Source of the DNA: Chondrilla cf. caribensis
Taxonomy: Eukaryota; Porifera; Demospongiae; Chondrillida; Chondrillidae
Assembly (NCBI GenBank): GCA_964020155.1
Contig: OZ026556.1
Span: 2,796,001-2,860,000 of the forward strand
Reading direction: 5' to 3'
DNA length: 64,000 bases
The translations under genes and the position numbers were made by a program. Every line of letters starts with the position of its first letter. Position 1 is the first letter of the stretch. Shown here piece by piece: positions 25,491 to 36,381 of the stretch. A model generated the notes under the pieces. It saw only the letters and a program-made list of their open reading frames with translations. It was not told the origin of the DNA and ran no database searches.

Positions 25491-26041
25491 GGCTATGGTC
25501 GACCCGGGTGTGGTAAGAGTAATTTCATCACTGCATTGGCCAGGTTGGAATACAGCATATGTGTTCTGAACCTCAGTGATCGTGGACTACCAGACGATAA
25601 ACTCAACTATCTTCTCAGCATTGCCCCTCAACAGAGTGTCATCCTACTGGAGGACATCAATGCTGCCTTTGTCAGTAGAGAAGACCATCCCAGTATGAAG
25701 ACGACATATGACGGTCTGAGTAGGCTCTCTCTGAGTGGTTTTCTGAATGCACTGGATAGAGTAGCCTCCACAGAAGCAAGAATCCTGCTTATGACTAACA
25801 ACTACCTGGAGCGACTTGATCCAGCTGCCCTGATCAGACCAGGACATGTTGACTACAAGCAGTGCATAGACTATGCTACGGCCCACCAGTTGCAGTGTAT
25901 GTATTCCCGCTTCTTTCCTGACCAACCAGAGGAGGCAGCTGTACTGATGTTTGCTGGTGAGGCAGTGGGAGACCCATCAGTCTGGCTCAGGTCCAAGGAT
26001 AATTCATGTTACATAAGAATGATGCTCCAGGTGCTTTAACT
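25491..26041 (+). pseudogene. BCS1L: BCS1-like mitochondrial AAA ATPase, pseudogene copy 1
   Basis: BCS1 is an inner-mitochondrial-membrane AAA protein that moves folded Rieske Fe/S protein for complex III. Here the ATPase half is recognisable: Walker [17 protein letters not shown] (second position P changed to R), [19 protein letters not shown] (Walker B), [20 protein letters not shown] and ARILLMTNN (sensor 1), [23 protein letters not shown] lies four codons before the Walker A lysine loop, and a 7-bp deletion after FAGEAVG shifts the frame so that the C-terminal AQVQGYF segment is lost. The N-terminal membrane and targeting part is absent. It sits in the duplicated block; copy 2 is at 34,098. 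Confidence 0.85.
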
Positions 26042-26561
26042 AACATTAGCAGGGTTGTGTCCATGTGAGCATGCTCAATGTTTTTTATTGATAAAATGTA
26101 GTTTCACACATGCATCATGTATGATGATATCCAATATATATATAATATTATAATAGCTGTACATGTCACTTTTATATACGTACGTACATGATTCATATTT
26201 CAGGGTGATTGTCCCACATGCACCATTCGAATACTGTAACAATAATAACATAATATTATATACTACAAGTAAACAGGTGCATAACATGTTGTGCTGCTCA
26301 GTAAGATGCAACTAGAATAAACAATCATCCAATGCTATCAGTTATGGATAACAAATGGAATCTCACTGCTTGATCCTACAAATAGATACAATTAAAGTAA
26401 CTACATCATCATTTGTCCATGGCCATATATATCATGCAATCAAAATACAGTACAGTATATCTATATAATACGCATACAGAATATGGAATCAGTGAAAACA
26501 ACTATAATATGATTATACCGTGTATACCTGCACTGTCCTATATGTACAAACACTTTACATA

Positions 26562-26593
<32 letters not shown>
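26562..26593. repeat. (CA)n microsatellite
   Basis: CA tract in duplication copy 1, with a counterpart at 36,382. A second interrupted tract is at 26,750-26,815. Confidence 0.9.
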
Positions 26594-27412
26594 GGCAAAT
26601 TTGCATGACTACCAAATAAACTAACCATTCCGAGATGAATTCAGTTCCTTCAGTACATAATATCTCAATTGACCGTGATTCTGAAGGGTTAACTGTAGGG
26701 AGGAGAGGACCCAGGTGAATCACAAGGGCAGCACATTGCATACACTGCATTCACACACACACACCACACATACACACACACACACCACACACACACACAC
26801 GCACACACACACACAACTAATATCACAACCTCAGCTTGACTTGTCTGGATAGGTGTGAACCAAATCAATTAATTGGGAGAAAGCTTCTGAAATATGCCTC
26901 GCATCTCACCACCCACACAGCAACAGACATGTGCTCCTCTTCAGCAATGTAGGAGAACGGAGAACCACAGGGACACTGGAATCCAACAACCACATCACTG
27001 ATATCGTGGTTGTGTTCTCCGAATGTCACACGTTTCTTCTGACACCTTCCTCATTGACGTCTTCACCAATTCCAGGACTTCACGGTATCAGTATTCGTGG
27101 GTCATTTCCATTACATCACAGGGATGAGGGGGGAGGAACGACTCCTGAAACGTTACGGCTACTTTAACTCTGTTCAGGCACCCCATCAGGAGAATCTGAT
27201 GTTCTTCTATAGGAACTTGACTGATGTACAAGTGCTTTCTGTTGGAAGGACATCCAAAGGACCTTCGGCTAGTTCCATGACTACTCTACAGAAGACACCT
27301 TGGAGGAGGTAAGTGTACTCCTCTGCTGAATGATTTTTTGATCTTCAAGGAGACGCACAGAATGGACACACTTGGTGTGTGTGGAGGTGGCTACTGTGAG
27401 GGGAGAGCTCTA

Positions 27413-27945
27413 TTCAGGGGGGTTGAATCATTATTATCAATTTGACAACAATGGATACAAAGAAACAAACAGTCCTAGAACTCAAGATTTGGTCTATAGA
27501 AAAAGACATTTACTTGGCAAGGACACTAATATTGATGATATTGGACAGTAAATACAATTAACGTTGAAGTACACATATACAGAATTTGATACGGTGAATT
27601 TTATAATATAATGAAATAATATTGTATAATAATATTGAATGTAAGAAATATATAAAATGAGAGTGGTTACAGGGTAAAAGATTTTTAGTCAAGTCCAAAG
27701 ATTACAGTGCCGTGCGTCAAATATTCTCTTACTGGACATAATAATGTCGGATGATGTTTGATCAAGCATTTGTCGAGTCGTTATCTTGGAAGTTTGGGCA
27801 ATCGCTGCCAGGCAAGATGGTAAATCAGGCCTGTAGTGGCCGAGGCATCCAATTTCAATTGGTATCAGAGTAGCCTTGTATCCTAGCTGGTGTAAATCAC
27901 AAATGAGTGATTGGTAGTTAGATTTTGATTTTTTAAAGTCAAGTA
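27413..27945 (-). mobile_element. Retroelement 3' fragment inserted in duplication copy 1
   Basis: This block is absent from copy 2: GAGCTCTATTCA is followed directly by the right flank at about 37,212. The minus strand encodes KSNYQSLICDLHQLGYKATL, IPIEIGCLGHYRPDLPSCL and ARHC, resembling the post-RT C-terminal domain (pattern IPIxxGxLG) of non-LTR retrotransposons. Confidence 0.6.
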
Positions 27946-28175
27946 TGGACAAGTCAGAAAACACGGAATAACAGACCCCGTCGGCAGTTCGGGGTCACTT
28001 TACCTTTTTATTCGCTTTTCTTTTCCTGTACTGATTGCGATGATGTATTTCAAATTGCTGTATCGCGTTGTATTCGGATGTTACGATGTAATTTTCGATC
28101 GCGTTTGTTATGCGTTCCGATGATCTTATAACGTATTCGCCAACACGGCAACGCAGTGAATTTCGATCAATATTC

Positions 28176-28222
28176 TGACGTCATTATGGCGCGAAATTCG
28201 AAGTGTCCAGCGGGTATATAAG
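28176..28222 (+). promoter_or_regulatory. Promoter-like cluster: CRE, E2F-like site and TATA box (copy 1)
   Basis: TGACGTCA (28176-28183) is a full CRE/ATF palindrome, GGCGCGAAA (28188-28196) fits an E2F site, and TATATAAGG starts at 28215. The order and spacing are kept in copy 2. A second TATATAAGAAG copy is at about 28,411. Activity is inferred only. Confidence 0.45.
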
Positions 28223-28256
28223 GAGCGGCAAATCTGTGATTCTGCACATTCGCACA

Positions 28257-28292
<36 letters not shown>

Positions 28293-28309
28293 TGTGTGTG
28301 TGTGTGTGG

Positions 28310-28362
<53 letters not shown>

Positions 28363-28640
28363 CGTGTGTGCATGCATGTGTGTGTTGGTAGCATAATGTT
28401 TTTGCGGGTATATAAGAAGCGGTAAATCTGTGATTCTGCACATTCGCACATTTGTGTGTGTGTGTGGGTGTGGGTGTGGGTGTGGGTATGTGTGTGTGTG
28501 TGTGTGTGTGTGCGTGTGTGTGTGTGTGGGTATGTGTGTGCATGTGTGTGTGTGCATGTGTGTATGTGTGCGTGTGTGCATGCGTGTGTTGGTAGCAAAA
28601 TGTTTTTGCATGTGTGTGTGTGTGTGTGTGTTGGTCTCTA
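28257..28640. repeat. (GT)n microsatellites around a tandem TATA segment
   Basis: Two long GT tracts (28,257-28,368 and 28,455-28,640) separated by a repeat of the segment GCGGTAAATCTGTGATTCTG. All open frames here are repeat artefacts. Confidence 0.9.
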
Positions 28641-29119
28641 ATCTCAGCAGGCCTCGGCACGTGACCTGTGGCTCCTCAAGGATGCCGGAGTGATGTCAGG
28701 GAAAGTGTCCGGCTCTGTACCACCTCATGGAGTGGTCATGTACAAACTTACTCCAAAATGAGTGGCCATAGATGGCTCAAAGGAACCTTAGGATCCTTTG
28801 CTGGTAGTACTGTTAACCATAGGTATGCACACATAACAATTGAAGCTGGCTGATTATACATGCATACATGAATCTTGTGCTGTACCTGTTGTCGCAATAA
28901 TCATTATAGGTGTGAGAATGTTATAATAACGTGAAATCTAACTGCATGAACAAAACTTGGAGGAGCACTGTCATTGTCTCCAAAGCTCGAAATAATTTAT
29001 CCGATATGTATTTGTGTGTTTATTTTCCGTTTAATTTGTTTAATAATTGTATATTCATTGAAAAATTGTTACCACACTCAATACATGTTACAAGGGAGTT
29101 CTCGATTATGCATTCTAAG

Positions 29120-29184
29120 CATGTCATGTGATTCGAACGCGCCAGATATCTCACGAGAGGGAGCTAGTGGTCTGAACACGTGAT
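29120..29184 (+). promoter_or_regulatory. E-box pair upstream of GH27 exon
   Basis: TCATGTGAT (about 29,123-29,131) and ACACGTGAT (29,176-29,184) lie within 105 bp of the ATG. CACGTG/CATGTG boxes are the core of MiT/TFE (CLEAR) sites in lysosomal genes; function here is inference. Confidence 0.35.
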
Positions 29185-29224
29185 TATTGGGAGACTGCGG
29201 TATTACTCGTTCTGTGGAAAAGTC

Positions 29225-29383
29225 ATGGATAGTTTCCTTGTTTTCTTGGTCTTCTCAGTGCTAAGCGGCACTCAATCGTTGAATAATGGGTTAGCTAGGA
29301 CCCCGCAAATGGGTTGGAATTCCTGGAACCACTTCCACTGTGGAGTGAATGACGGCGTGATCCGTGGTGCTGCTGATGCTATG
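29225..29383 (+). CDS. Alpha-galactosidase / alpha-N-acetylgalactosaminidase family (GH27), first exon only
   Basis: Lysosomal or secreted GH27 enzymes remove terminal alpha-galactosyl residues. The exon starts with a hydrophobic signal peptide (MDSFLVFLVFSVLSGTQS) and continues into the invariant mature N-terminus NNGLARTPQMGWNSWNHFHC, then VNDGVIRGAADAM. A clean donor follows (ATG|GTGAGT at 29,384). The next family segment (xLGYKYINxDDCW) was not found anywhere on the plus strand downstream, although a Tigger element and duplication copy 2 lie there. It is either an orphan exon left by duplication or the gene is split beyond recognition. The start is chosen because the signal peptide follows directly. 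Confidence 0.75.
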
Positions 29384-30107
29384 GTGAGTAACCACTTCGT
29401 GTGGTTTGCTTGGATACTGGCAATCGTGAGTTGGTTGTATGAGGACAAATGAGTTGGCTGGTATACCATAGATACTACAACCTCGGGATTGGAAACTCTC
29501 AGTATTGTGTATTAAATATGTGTTAATTGTACGGTATGCCTTATATAATAATTGCTGATGAAGTCATACTTCCGGTGTGCGAGGACCGTTACGATCTGCA
29601 TATTAAATGAGAAGACGATCGTATCAATAAATTGATCTACTGTATTGTCAGGAGCGAATGTAGAGACTAACTTTGTAGACTAAATTTATCTACTGATGTT
29701 ATACAATGGCGTAGGCTACTGTATAACGGTACTTCGGCCTATAACTATTTGTTATTCGAAGAGAACGAATAAATATAGACACTTTTACCACTGTAAAACA
29801 CTTTACGCCTTTCAAGATACATGCTCAGCTTCAAATCGGTAATATTTAGAAAGAACACATCACATGCCGTGGCCTGCTGTACAACATTTGTACCTAAAAG
29901 CTTTCAGTGACTTACAGTACTCCCAATTGTAGTCATTTACCTTGTTTACCTTGCGACAGTTTGCGATTCGTGCGCTTCCTCAAGTACCTCGTGTTTGGTA
30001 TCGTTCGATTCGGCGATTTCCACTGCGTGGCCTGGTCAGCCATTTTTTCAGCTGTCGTGCTTCCGTTCCCGGAAAATTGAACCTGAATATGGCCAGAAAC
30101 TCTAATA

Positions 30108-32597
30108 CAGTGAAACCTGTCCAATCCGACACCTCTCTAAACCGACAAATGCTTAAACCGACACCAAATTTCAAGCACGGACACTTTTTCAATACAAAAT
30201 GACCTGCCTAATCCGACAAATGCCTAATCCGAAAACCGACATTGCTTTTGAAGTCCCCAGAACAAAAAATACCTCTACAGTCCGACAATTTTTCAGATAC
30301 AGAGTAAATTCGTTCGATTGTTTCTGCATTCATCAACCGTCGAGCTTGCGGGCGCCATGTTCTTTAATTACGCAATACAACTGAACGGTATCCCCAAACG
30401 TATGACGCAATAATCGGACCCTGGTGTAACGGGTCACGCGCGGAAACTTATCCTCATGTAGGTTGTAAAATGAGGTGATAAAGTATAATCATTAATAATA
30501 ATGGCAAAAAGGAGTCAAAGAAATTTCGTTAGAAGACAAGATTGTTCTTATCAGAGCAAGTGAAGCAAAGCCAAAACCCACGCAGCAGCAGCTGAGCACC
30601 CAGTTTGGAATTGGAAGAACAACAGTGAGTGATATTTTGAAAAAGAGGAAACACTATGAAGAAGCCTGGGAGGAGAATGTTTTTGCCAAGCGCCGACGTA
30701 TCTCGAAGAACCATGAAGCAGATTCCTTGAACGACATGGTTTTCTCTTTCTTCAACCAAGCACGGGCCAAAAACATCCCCATCAGTGGACCTCTACTGCA
30801 AAAGAAAGCATTGCAATATGCAGAAGAGCTTGAGATGTCTGACTTCAAGGCAAGTAATGGATGGCTATCCGCTTGGAAAAAACACTATAACATCAAGCAA
30901 TTGAAGATTTCTGGAGAGAGTGCTGATGTAGACAGCTCTGTTGTGGAGGATTTTAAGAGCAGACTTCCTGGCATCATGTCTGGTTTCCACCCTGATGACG
31001 TATTCAACTGTGATGAGACAGGATTGTTTTTCCGGGCCCTACCTGATAAGACTCTTGCACAGAGGACACAGAATGTGAAAGGGGGAAAGCAAAGCAAAGA
31101 GCGATTAACGGTTCTACTTTGTTGCAGTGCTACAGGAGAAAAATTGAAGCCACTGGTAATTGGGAAGGCTGAGAGGCCTCGGGCATTCAAGGGAATCAAG
31201 TTGGATCAGCTCCAAGTCCAGTGGAAGGCCAACAACAAGGCCTGGATGAACAAATCCTGCTTCAATGAGTGGCTCCGAAACCTCAACTTGAAGATGAAGA
31301 TGCACAAGAGAAGAATCCTACTCTTCATGGACAATGTGTCTAGTCATGTTGCCAGTGATGTTTCTTTGTCAAATGTTGTTGTTAAATTTTTGCCAGCAAA
31401 CACTACATCTTGTTTGCAGCCCCTTGATGCAGGAATCATCAAAGCATTCAAGATACACTTTCGGAAGCGCCTACTAAACCATGTTGTTTCGCGTATGGAT
31501 GAATGCAGCTCTGCATCAGAGCTTTCCAAGCAGGTGAATGTGCTCCATGCTGTCAACTGGATTGCCAGCAACTGGAGGGATTTGGAACCATCAACCATAA
31601 TGAAGTGCTTTGCTCACTGCGGATTCACTTGGAGTAACATTCAGTTGCCTGAAGCTGATGATCCTGTTGATACACTGCGAGCTACTGTACAACAACTTCT
31701 AGACACTGCTAGCTGTAATGGTGGTATGGAGGTCAATATGACTTCTGAAGAGTACTCTACTGTAGATGAACAGATGCCAACAGAAAATGAAGATATTTGG
31801 GAGAAATCTACCTCATGCAGCCAATCCACAAAAGATGATGATGATGATGATGATGATGACGACAATGACGATGACACTTTGATGCAAGTGGATCCATCCC
31901 CACCCACAACAACAGAGGCTCTGGCCTATTTATCACGATTGGCATTGTATTTCCAGCATAATGACCAAGAGTGCCTCACACTTGTGGACAAAATGACACA
32001 AGTTGTTGAAAAAAGGTTTCTATGGTAACGTATGCTATAATATTATAGTGACCTGCATGCAGCATCTATATAAAATGACACCTCGATCATGACCATGTGT
32101 ACAGATCCCACCATTAGCTATAGCACCTATAGGGTATGGTATATTGATTTTAATTTATACAATGGAATTCATGGTCGTTCAGGATATATACCTAGATAAT
32201 TACAATTTATACATGCAATACTTATGAGTATTATAGTATTTTATATTATTTGTACTACGTCATATCCTAGATCTTGATATGCAAGATCTATTTGCGAGGT
32301 TCTGAACTTTGTTCACAACTAGTATTATTTGTATATAGCATATACAAATAATATAAAAGGCGTATATATAGATTGACAGTGAAGGACAAGTTGTCCGTGT
32401 TACTCTAAGCGCCCCATAGCGTTTCTTTGTCCGCTTCCGGGCGCTTTATGTGACGGTCTAGTAGGCCGGACTGGATCGCAGTTTCTCCCTATCGTCTTCA
32501 TCGGCTGGATCATCTCGGACTGAGGGGGACCTGTGGATGTGATAATTTGCTCGTATTGTATGAAATCCAGGTGTGGCGGATTAACGAGTATTTACTG
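30108..32597 (+). mobile_element. Tigger/pogo DNA transposon, nearly complete
   Basis: The element is 2490 bp, flanked by TA on both sides. Left terminus CAGTGAAACCTGTCCAATCC; right terminus reads CAGTAAATACTCGTTAATCC on the minus strand, so the TIRs match at most positions. It carries one long transposase frame. The 3' untranslated part includes a 65-bp segment also found at 57,595-57,660. Confidence 0.88.
30625..32028 (+). CDS. Tigger-type transposase (DDE, Tc1/mariner superfamily)
   Basis: 467 residues from the first in-frame ATG. Upstream the same frame continues without stop to about 30,502 and encodes the N-terminal helix-turn-helix (LEDKIVLIRASE, then TQQQLSTQFGIGRTTVSDIL), so the original start was probably the ATG at 30,501, now out of frame by one base. 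A CENP-B-like DNA-binding region follows (KALQYAEEL, NGWLSAWKKHYNI). The DDE domain has D130 (NCDETGLFF), D236 (LLFMDNVSSH) and D268 (SCLQPLDAGIIKAFK), a DD31D spacing. A poly-aspartate run from a GAT repeat (31,833-31,875) sits near the C-terminus. The catalytic triad is intact and there is only one lesion, so the insertion looks young. Confidence 0.92.
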   Translation: MSDILKKRKHYEEAWEENVFAKRRRISKNHEADSLNDMVFSFFNQARAKNIPISGPLLQKKALQYAEELEMSDFKASNGWLSAWKKHYNIKQLKISGESADVDSSVVEDFKSRLPGIMSGFHPDDVFNCDETGLFFRALPDKTLAQRTQNVKGGKQSKERLTVLLCCSATGEKLKPLVIGKAERPRAFKGIKLDQLQVQWKANNKAWMNKSCFNEWLRNLNLKMKMHKRRILLFMDNVSSHVASDVSLSNVVVKFLPANTTSCLQPLDAGIIKAFKIHFRKRLLNHVVSRMDECSSASELSKQVNVLHAVNWIASNWRDLEPSTIMKCFAHCGFTWSNIQLPEADDPVDTLRATVQQLLDTASCNGGMEVNMTSEEYSTVDEQMPTENEDIWEKSTSCSQSTKDDDDDDDDDDNDDDTLMQVDPSPPTTTEALAYLSRLALYFQHNDQECLTLVDKMTQVVEKRFLW

Positions 32598-33493
32598 TAC
32601 CCTATGTTACCCACAGTGTGTTCACCAATTTCCTGCCTTGTTCTCACACAATTAATCCCAATAATGAAACCTATCTGGTGACCTGTGCTACGTAAATGAC
32701 TTGTGTAATAACTTTATATGTACAATTCTTCATTTGATCCTACTTCCCCCAAACCAGGATACGAGTACCTACACGTACTACCCACTGGATGTACATATGA
32801 ATGAATAGTTGTCATGTGTACACATGCCATGTTTGACCCACAAACTAGTTACATTACCTTTAGAGTACAAAAGTATTCAAGTAGCTTGTGCGTATTATTG
32901 GACTCGTCACGTTTACATTAGCACGAGATTCAGGGTTGAGTAGCGCAGTCGGTTGGAACATTAGTGTTGAGTTGGGCAGTCCGTTGGAACACATACTTAT
33001 GTATGTACGTACAAACGTTGTACTCTGATCCAATTTTAGTACATTCTGCATGTGATGTGCTATGTATGTACGTATGTACATCTGTACAGTTTTATTGTGT
33101 GCAACAGTAGCATGTTATTGCATAGAACTGTACAATATCATTGTGTACAAATGTATGAACTTTGTCACTATGTACAGTTGTAACATGTCATTCTGTACGA
33201 CTGCATCATATTGTTATGTACATACAACTGGACTTTTCCACTTTGTACAGCAGTGACATAGGTACGTATGTGTACTTTATTATAGTCAAATATGTACTGG
33301 CTCGTGCACACAGGTAATTTTATAGTTCTCTAACATGATGACAAATGTAGCTGTTTACCTGAGTTTTTACTACATTGTGTTTGCCTGTGTTCACCCAGGT
33401 GTGTTTGCTTGTATTCACCATTGTTATTTCAACCTTTGTTCAGCATGGTCATTTCTGCATCTAGTCTAATCAATGCATATTCACTTCATCTAA
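32598..33493. other. Intergenic spacer
   Basis: No gene seen. Around 32,635 there is a 60-bp segment similar to 10,205-10,262 (AATTAATCC, AACCTATCTGGTGACCTGTG), so a dispersed repeat is present. Dense TACGTA/TGTACA palindromes occur at 32,995-33,080. Confidence 0.4.
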
Positions 33494-34097
33494 TGTTCAG
33501 TCCTAGATGATTATAGAAGCAGGTGTGGTAGTTATTAAAGTTTTGTTTGGAAATCAACCTGCCTGGGGTGAAAGGAGAAAAGGGAAAAACTGGCAGCCAT
33601 GGGGCTTGAACCCAGTATTAGCCAGTATTTACTCAAGTAGTTCATATGTATCTAAATGTACATGTTTGTCTGTGTTCACCCAGGTTGTTTGTCTATTGGA
33701 TATTGAACATATGTAAACATTCCCAAGAAGTCCTGTTACTAGGCATGTTAAAACAAACACCAAAACATACATGGCTGCTTTGGTCCTATAGTGGAATACT
33801 TTGCCTTAGCATCACATATAATCGTCTATACTTCCTGATTGCATTGTCTGAAATCATTTTATTGCTTGCCTTTATTGCTTCAACAACTTACAATAACTGC
33901 ATTCTTCTGGGTTCCAGCTTAATTGTGACTGTGTTTGACTATGTTCTTCTTTTGGTAGGCTGTGTTCACTTAACTGTTTTATAAAACAGAAGAACACAAG
34001 GAATCAGTGTTGATTCCCCTGTGTGCTATAGTGCTTACCAGGGTGTTTTATTTTTTTTCCTATGTTCCCCTGAAAAATGGTTGTTTAGGAATATTAA

Positions 34098-34595
34098 GGC
34101 TATGGTTGACCCGGGTGTGGCAAGAGTAATTTCATCACTGCATTGGCCAGGTTGGAATACAGCATATGTGTTCTGAACCTCAGCGATTGTGGACTATCAG
34201 ACAATAAACTCAACTATCTTCTCAGCATTGCCCCTCAACAGAGTGTCATCCTACTGGAGGACATCAATGCTGCCTTTGTCAGTAGAGAAGACCATCCCAG
34301 TATGAAGACGACATATGACACCTACCTGGAGCGACTTGATCCAGCTGCCCTGATCAGACCAGGACATGTTGACTACAAGCAGTGCATAGACTATGCTACG
34401 GCCCACCAGTTGCAGTGTATGTACTCCCGCTTCTTTCCTGACCAACCAGAGGAGGCAGCTGTACTGATGTTTGCTGGTGAGGCAGTGAGTATCGGGAGAC
34501 CCATCAGTCTGGCTCAGGTCCAAGGATACTTCATGTTACATAAGAATGATGCTCCAGGTGCTTTAACTAACATTAGCAGGGTTGTGTCAATGTGA
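34098..34595 (+). pseudogene. BCS1L: BCS1-like mitochondrial AAA ATPase, pseudogene copy 2
   Basis: Same ATPase segment as copy 1 but with different damage. The Walker A arginine codon CGA of copy 1 is a stop here (YG*PGCGKS). An exact 87-bp in-frame deletion removes the residues from GLSRLSLSG to MTNN, including sensor 1. In return the C-terminal part is intact: [20 protein letters not shown], typical of BCS1. Walker B ([11 protein letters not shown]) is kept. The two copies therefore share an ancestor that was already 5'-incomplete (the TAA before Walker A is common to both) and decayed separately. No product is expected. Confidence 0.85.
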
Positions 34596-35205
34596 GCATG
34601 CTCAATGTTTTTTATTGATAAAATGTAGTTTCACACATGCATCATGTACATATGATGATATCCATTGTCACTTCAGTAAAAACCTTACTCCAATCTCATT
34701 AATATTATTGTTATGATTACAGTCTACTCTAATTTTAATACTTTATATCATGTCAGTATTGTCATAGATACTCGGTGTTCAAGTATCTATAGTATTGTGC
34801 TGGTCATATCAATATAATAATTATTATATAAGAACATATGCATGCAAATGTATAAAAATTATTGTATATATATATACATAATATTATAATAGCTGTACAT
34901 GTCACTTTTATTTACGTACGTACATGATTCATATTTCAGGATGATTGTCCCACATGCACCATTCGAATACTGTGACAATAATAACATAATATTATATACT
35001 ACAAGTAAACAGGTGCATAACATGTTGTGCTGTAAGATGCAACTAGAATAAACAATCATCCAATGCTATCAGTTATGGATAACGAATGGAATCTCACTGC
35101 TTGATCCTACAAATAATATATACAATTAAAGTAACTACATCATCATTTGTCCATGGCCATATATATCATGCAATCAAAATACAGTACAGTATGTAATAGT
35201 TATTA

Positions 35206-35249
35206 TATAGGGAGCTGTGCAATATAGAGCCATTGCACAGCTCCCTATA
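35206..35249. repeat. Perfect 18-bp hairpin
   Basis: TATAGGGAGCTGTGCAAT and its exact complement with an 8-nt loop, at the left edge of the composite insertion. Confidence 0.75.
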
Positions 35250-35274
35250 ATAATAACTTGCTTGTTGTAGGCAC

Positions 35275-35490
35275 TTATTCGTATGGCAAACTTTGCAATT
35301 CTTCCCAACGGGATTGATGCGGCAGCTTCTCCAGCTTTCTTAATATCGAAAATTCAGGGTCGCCGAAAAGATTAATTGCTTTATCCGGCCGGCCCGGTGA
35401 GTCGTATGTGGCGCTGAAGGCCAAGAAGCAGTTAATGGATCGTACGCGGGGGTATTCCTTGCCGTCCTGCCTTCTCACTTGAAATTAATT
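35275..35490 (-). pseudogene. Possible DUF3504 / Crypton-type recombinase fragment
   Basis: The minus strand reads VRRQDGKEYPRVRSINCFLA, then INLFGDPEFSILRKLEKL. The opening resembles the VRRxDGxEYPPxTLY motif of DUF3504 proteins derived from Crypton tyrosine recombinases. Too short and diverged for a firm call. Confidence 0.4.
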
Positions 35491-35711
35491 CGGGCAAAGA
35501 GACCTGCAAGCTTCTCGAGCTTCTCACCATCAAAGAAGAATTTGAACGTTTTCTCAGGAGGAACGTTCTCTTTGTTAGCCTTTCCTTTTAGAGCCGATAG
35601 GTCGGTCGTTTTAAGAACGCTAAAGAAGCTGGAGCTGCGATCCAGTGGGCAAGGATTGCACAGTTTGCCATTCGTAGAAATAGAAAGAGGTTTATTAGCG
35701 CTATGAATGTA

Positions 35712-36095
35712 TACCGTATGGCGGAAAAATTTCGCGAGGAGAAATTTTCGCTATTTTCGCGAATGGCTCAAATTCGCGAAATTTTAAGCGCGAAAATTTG
35801 TTTGCGCGAAATTTACCCTGAGAGCAGATCTCCTTATAGATATGATATCCCCTCACGGAACGTAGAATCGAAAACGTTCCTCCTGCCATAGGATCCCACC
35901 GATCGCCATAGTACCGTTGGCACCGTGATCAGCCATTTAACGATACACGTGAACGACTATGATGTCAATGAACAGAGAAAACGTGAACAAAACGCACAAT
36001 CACAGGCAGCGAGTCGCGAAATTATAACCGCGAAAATGCATTTTCAGTGCGAATTCGCGAAATTTTCTTCCGCGAAATTTTCCCTCCCTACGGTA
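35712..36095. mobile_element. MITE with TACCGTA-GCGAAAATTTCGCG termini
   Basis: Left TACCGTATGGCGGAAAAATT and right (complement) TACCGTAGGGAGGGAAAATT, each followed by TTCGCG motifs in direct and inverted repetition. About 384 bp, no coding content. Confidence 0.65.
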
Positions 36096-36381
36096 CTGAA
36101 GATACTAGCCATTGAAGCCAGACAATAAAGTGACAAGAGCTAATTGTTATGATAACAGTTATGATAACACTGGGCGCTTAGGTATATTGCACACTTTTGT
36201 TGGTGTTAATTGAAAAAAGTGTGCAGTATACGCTGCGAATGCACACTTTTTCCTTTGATCTTGACCCCAATCATACAACAAATCTATATAATACGCATAC
36301 AGAATATGGAATCAGTGAAAACAACTATATGATTATACTGTGTATACCTGCACTGTCCTATATGTACAAACACTTTACATA

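Larger units (their letters stand above)
24887..28262. repeat. Segmental duplication, copy 1
   Basis: Starts at TGTTCAGTCCTAGATGATTA and aligns to 33,494 onward at a constant offset of 8607 bp, without indels for the first 800 bp or so and with only a handful of substitutions. The similarity runs through the BCS1-like pseudogene, two CA tracts and a promoter-like cluster into a GT tract. Copy 1 carries a private insertion at about 27,413-27,945. Confidence 0.9.
35188..36282. mobile_element. Composite insertion in duplication copy 2
   Basis: Absent from copy 1, where ACAGTACAGTAT runs directly into the ATCTATATAATACGC flank. It contains an 18-bp perfect hairpin, a degenerate coding fragment and a TTCGCG-rich TIR element (separate entries). 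Confidence 0.7.

Noticed and set aside
26931..27312. Exon-like block ending GGAGGAG|GTAAGT, repeated at 36,740-37,100
   Set aside because: The two copies differ by indels that are not multiples of three, and no family was recognised on either strand.
28126..28693. Long open frames of Cys-Val or His-Thr repeats in GT/CA tracts (also at 37.5, 46.1-46.9, 48.8 and 50.1-50.4 kb)
   Set aside because: They arise mechanically from dinucleotide repeats, which lack stops on both strands; no flanking exon or start context supports them.
31641..31907. Minus-strand poly-Ser frame inside Tigger
   Set aside because: Shadow of the GAT (poly-Asp) repeat of the transposase.
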